A DNA stretch of 7,526 bases from DAOVQB01 sp023128935 (lineage in GTDB: Bacteria; Eisenbacteria; RBG-16-71-46; CAIMUX01; WJJG01): assembly GCA_030628905.1 (NCBI GenBank), contig DAOVQB010000216.1, forward strand, positions 1-7,526. The letters are read 5' to 3'. The position numbers were made by a program, and so were the translations under genes. The notes under the pieces are model-generated. The model was not told the origin of the DNA. It did no database searches and saw only the letters and a program-made list of their open reading frames with translations. Shown one piece after another: positions 5,492 to 7,526 of the stretch; the stretch's first letter is position 1, and each line of letters starts with the position of its first letter.

Positions 5492-5621
5492 TTGAGCCAC
5501 CAGGCTTTCGATGACCGCGTCCATGCTGATACGATTCTTCATATATGTCACGCATGGCTTTACAGAAACCAGGAATCGTCTCGCATAGCCAGTCGCGGGC
5601 GATACGGTTTTCGGGAGGCAC
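5481..5621 (-). pseudogene. Unidentified short reading frame, possible gene remnant
   Basis: From a GTG at 5621 to a TGA at 5483-5481, 46 codons read 'VPPENRIARDWLCETIPGFC' followed by 'KAMRDIYEESYQHG', which looks protein-like. It has an upstream stop four codons before the GTG and no RBS. Its last six codons lie in the decarboxylase repeat, so it was probably cut by that repeat's arrival. The first eight codons share a DNA motif with the FGE remnant tail at 1764-1742 (about 19 of 23 bases). I do not recognise the family. Confidence 0.3.
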
Positions 5622-5694
5622 AAGAGGCTAGCAGATCCGGCTAGACTGCCCAGGCAGTGATTTCACCCACACAAAAGCCGGAAGAGCCACTTAC
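5492..5694. other. Intergenic region between the decarboxylase remnant and the tRNA terminator
   Basis: Apart from the 46-codon minus-strand frame that begins at 5621, I see no gene, RNA or long repeat here. Confidence 0.4.
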
Positions 5695-5726
5695 AGAAAG
5701 CCCCTCGATCTCCTGACCGAAGGGCT
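5695..5726 (-). terminator. Probable weak terminator after tRNA-Asp
   Basis: Read on the minus strand, AGCCCTTCG (5726-5718) pairs with CGAGGGGCT (5707-5699) around a 10-nt loop. The outer stem is 5 bp, then one mismatch, then 3 bp. TTCT follows at 5698-5695. It lies 15 nt past the tRNA 3' end. The U-tract is short, so it may instead aid 3'-end processing. Confidence 0.45.
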
Positions 5727-5741
5727 CCATTTCTCGTCCTG

Positions 5742-5816
5742 CGGGGCCGACGAGACTCGAACTCGCGACCTCTGGCTTGACAGGCCAGCGTTCTAACCAA
5801 ACTGAACTACGACCCC
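5742..5816 (-). tRNA. tRNA-Asp (anticodon GTC)
   Basis: A complete 75-nt cloverleaf reads on the minus strand from 5816 to 5742. The acceptor stem GGGGTCG/CGGCCCC has one G-U pair. The D stem GTTC/GAAC has a 10-nt loop, and the anticodon stem CTGGC/GCCAG carries loop CTGTCAA, giving anticodon GTC. There is a 5-nt variable loop and a T arm GCGAG/CTCGT with loop TTCGAGT. The discriminator is G, as expected for tRNA-Asp. The 3' CCA is not encoded (CAG follows), so the CCA-adding enzyme must supply it. It decodes GAC/GAU. A TTGACA promoter element lies upstream and a weak terminator downstream. It is probably an independent single-gene unit, and tRNA genes often mark edges of inserted DNA. Confidence 0.95.
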
Positions 5817-5839
5817 TAACTCTCGAATGACAGCCATAA

Positions 5840-5868
5840 AGGCTACGGTATCATTAGGGTACTGTCAA
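5840..5868 (-). promoter_or_regulatory. Putative tRNA-Asp promoter
   Basis: On the minus strand, TTGACA (5868-5863), 17 bp, then TAGCCT (5845-5840) form a perfect -35 with a weak 3/6 -10. The start would fall near 5833, about 17 nt before the mature tRNA 5' end. Confidence 0.45.
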
Positions 5869-5953
5869 TCCGATTCCGCCGTAGCACACTGCCACGCTCG
5901 CCAATACGCTGATTGCCCGACGGCAGGAACGACGTAGTCGCAATACTCCCGCC

Positions 5954-7273
5954 CTACCACCATTTCTCGAGCGTGATGCCCCGGTAGTAGTGGCGGAGAA
6001 TCTGGGGGGCTGTGCGCCCATGGCGGGCCATCGCAATGGCCCCTGTTTGACACATGCCGACGCCGTGGCCATAGCCCGCCCCCTCCAGCGTCACGGTGCA
6101 GCCGCTTTTGTGATGCTTCTTCAGCCTCTTGAAAAGCGTGCTGCGCAACGGCCGGCCGTCCGGCCTGCGCAGCACCCAGCGGATCCGGTCTCCCTTCACC
6201 CGGAAGGTTCCGGTGTTGGTCTTGACTTCCAGGACCTCAGCCCGCCCCGACGGAGATCGCTTCGTGACCTTCATGCCCTTGATCTTACTGGGCGCACGCA
6301 GGACCGCCTGCGGTACTTCTTCGGGAAGGCGTTTCAGGATGGTTTTCTCAAGCTCCGTGCAGTTCCAGGTCTCCGTCCAACGGTAGTTGGGGCTCCATTC
6401 ACAGAAGTCCTTGCCGCCGCTTCCGCGATCCCGTACGGGACGGAGGTAGGGAAACACCTCGCCGGGCCACACGCGACCGGACGCTTCGGTCGTGCCCCCG
6501 CATGTCGAGCTGTAGTTCGCCCGAATCGCGCGGCCCTTGTGGACGGCCACAAACCCACTGGTTGATATAACCGCCCGCGTGCCGGGCTCGGTTTCCACAC
6601 TGATACCACCGTAGACCTGGTCATTCACTCCCGCCTGGAGATCAAACCCCTTCTTGGCATGACGCCCCAGATAGAAGAGTGCATAGCTGCGGGATGCAAT
6701 TGCTTGGGCCCTGAGCACCGCCGCCGGCAGATCCGGCGAGCTTCCCATCTCTGGAGGAACGACCCCCCGGAGGTAGTCCTCGATGTGCAGGGCATTGATC
6801 ACTGTGAGGGCGTCGGGTCGGGAAACCCTGACTAGTATCTCGCCGCGATAGGGCTTGCCATCCACGCGAATCGGCTTGCCTGGAGAGATGGGTTCGAAGA
6901 TGAGTTCCTCGACGAAAACTCCCAGCATCCCCTGGCGCACCTCCGAAAGAGCGAGGCCCCAATCAAGAAGCATCCCCGTGTTGGATGATGCCTCCCATAC
7001 TGTGTGGGCTACCATGGTCGGTAGCAGCCGCAGCTTCACGCCTGGGCCCAGGACGCTCGCCCGCAGGCCTGAACCCCGGCGCCAGACGCGAAGTTTGCCG
7101 TCGCAGGAGATGATGATCTGGCCGGTATCAACGATCAGCCCGATCCTAATCGTCGGCTCCCGATCGAGAGGAACGCTGGTGCCGTCCGCTGCGTCCGGGG
7201 AGCCAATAATCCCCAGAAACATGGGCAGCAGAAAGGCCAGGCAAGTCAACGGCACCCGCCACCTGGTCCGCAT
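5954..7273 (-). CDS. SpoIID/LytB-domain cell-wall protein (secreted)
   Basis: Starting at the ATG of 7273, the protein has 439 residues. A signal peptide or membrane anchor spans about residues 1-29 ('MRTRWRVPLTCLAFLLPMFL'). After a beta-rich N-terminal region, the SpoIID domain begins around 'LHIEDYLRGVVPPEMGSS' (163-179). It includes the conserved catalytic-type Glu175, 'LRAQAIASRSYAL', 'DQVYGG' and 'STCGGTTEASG' (about 256-266), and ends with 'GYGHGVGMCQTGA' (400-412) and 'ILRHYY'. B. subtilis SpoIID is a peptidoglycan lytic transglycosylase, and LytB-type relatives enhance amidases. In non-sporulating bacteria the proteins act on the envelope. The frame extends in-frame to an ATG at 7360, but those 29 extra residues come from tandem repeats and would bury the signal peptide. 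7273 is therefore preferred: GGAG lies 11 nt upstream, and this ATG is itself part of the first repeat unit. The gene looks intact. Confidence 0.9.
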   Translation of the reverse strand: MRTRWRVPLTCLAFLLPMFLGIIGSPDAADGTSVPLDREPTIRIGLIVDTGQIIISCDGKLRVWRRGSGLRASVLGPGVKLRLLPTMVAHTVWEASSNTGMLLDWGLALSEVRQGMLGVFVEELIFEPISPGKPIRVDGKPYRGEILVRVSRPDALTVINALHIEDYLRGVVPPEMGSSPDLPAAVLRAQAIASRSYALFYLGRHAKKGFDLQAGVNDQVYGGISVETEPGTRAVISTSGFVAVHKGRAIRANYSSTCGGTTEASGRVWPGEVFPYLRPVRDRGSGGKDFCEWSPNYRWTETWNCTELEKTILKRLPEEVPQAVLRAPSKIKGMKVTKRSPSGRAEVLEVKTNTGTFRVKGDRIRWVLRRPDGRPLRSTLFKRLKKHHKSGCTVTLEGAGYGHGVGMCQTGAIAMARHGRTAPQILRHYYRGITLEKWW

Positions 7274-7460
7274 CCCGCGGCTATCTCCGCATTTTGTTGT
7301 CATCACCGCATCCCGCGGCCATCTCCGCAGCTCGTTGCCGTCACCGCATCCCGCGGCCATCTCCGCATCTTGTTGCCGTCACCGCATCCCGCGGCCACCT
7401 CCGCAGCTCGTTGCCGTCACCGCATCCCGCGGCCACCTCCGCATCTTGTTGCGCTCATGA
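7271..7460. repeat. 38-bp tandem repeat array, five units, overlapping the SpoIID-type gene start
   Basis: CATCCCGCGG recurs at 7271, 7309, 7347, 7385 and 7423, an exact 38-bp period. The fifth unit decays at its end. Units alternate between two variants (GCAT-TTGTT in units 1, 3, 5; GCAGCTCGTT in 2 and 4), showing that a 76-bp dimer was duplicated. On the minus strand each unit holds a GGAG-like SD 11 nt before an ATG, and in units 2-5 that ATG is followed by CGGTGA, giving ATG-CGG-TGA. Unit 1 supplies the start of the SpoIID-type gene. There are no spacers, so it is not CRISPR. Confidence 0.92.
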
Positions 7461-7526
7461 TCCCTATGCATTCCATACAGCTTATTCTGGACGCAGACAA
7501 GCGGAAGAGGGACCAGGCCGGGCAAG
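7457..7526 (+). CDS. Possible start of a rightward gene, cut by the window end
   Basis: From ATG 7457 (or ATG 7466) the frame is open to the window edge. It reads 'MIPMHSIQLILDADKRKR', then D, Q, A, G, Q, a charged helical start. No RBS is visible. It would be divergent from the SpoIID-type gene, with the tandem repeats in front of it. The family is not recognisable from about 23 residues. It may be chance. Confidence 0.25.
   Translation, partial: MIPMHSIQLILDADKRKRDQAGQ

Noticed and set aside
5990..6565. 191-codon plus-strand reading frame
   Set aside because: It lies wholly opposite the SpoIID-type gene, whose conserved motifs are continuous through the region; its own translation resembles no family and is a shadow.
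7274..7360. ATG at 7360 as the start of the SpoIID-type protein
   Set aside because: The extra 29 residues are translated tandem repeat and would precede the signal peptide; the ATG at 7273 fits better.
7271..7460. CRISPR array
   Set aside because: The units are contiguous 38-bp tandem repeats with no unique spacers, and no cas gene is in view.

Overview
The window looks like accessory DNA from an uncultured, GC-rich Gram-negative bacterium. The best hints at lineage are a secreted LVIVD-repeat protein ending in a FlgD-like/T9SS-type sorting domain, and a formylglycine-generating-enzyme-like protein whose mature N-terminus has an 'EWKMRVH...DEFVLSEIDSLTF' style. Both are typical of FCB-superphylum and neighbouring candidate phyla (Eisenbacteria-like). 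This lineage call is an inference from protein style, not a proven assignment.

Layout. Positions 1-316 hold the C-terminus of a PLP-dependent ornithine/diaminopimelate-type decarboxylase (+). Next, on the minus strand, is the C-terminal half of an AAA ATPase of the archaeal-ATPase/DUF234 type (494-1447). It has lost its P-loop half but keeps a good promoter embedded in a palindrome, with a second palindrome upstream. A formylglycine-generating-enzyme-like gene (1663-2052, -) follows; it keeps its promoter, RBS and signal peptide but is internally deleted and truncated. An intact-looking toxin-antitoxin pair (2341-2957, +) has a PIN/VapC toxin first and a Phd/YefM-type antitoxin second, with a 12-bp palindrome over the -10 box. 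A long secreted LVIVD-repeat protein (3011-4902, -) is broken by a frame change. At 5069-5491 (+) is a second, decayed copy of the decarboxylase C-terminus, about 96% identical to the first copy where they align. A tRNA-Asp(GTC) gene (5742-5816, -) and an apparently intact SpoIID/LytB-domain cell-wall protein (about 5954-7273, -) complete the window. The SpoIID-type gene starts inside a 38-bp tandem repeat (7271-7460).

How it fits together. The stretch between the two decarboxylase copies (about 420-5208) is a graveyard: a truncated ATPase, a collapsed FGE-like gene and a frame-broken LVIVD gene, with an intact toxin-antitoxin module in the middle. The directly oriented copies, offset by 5,208 bp, could recombine and delete the interval, and the toxin-antitoxin pair may stabilise it against loss. 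The tRNA and the SpoIID-type gene to the right look like ordinary, conserved chromosomal genes.

I found no convincing new defence or metabolic system. The most unusual items are the promoter/operator palindrome pair left in front of the headless ATPase, a 19-bp imperfect inverted-repeat motif present three times, and a 38-bp tandem repeat carrying an SD-like motif and a start codon in every unit.
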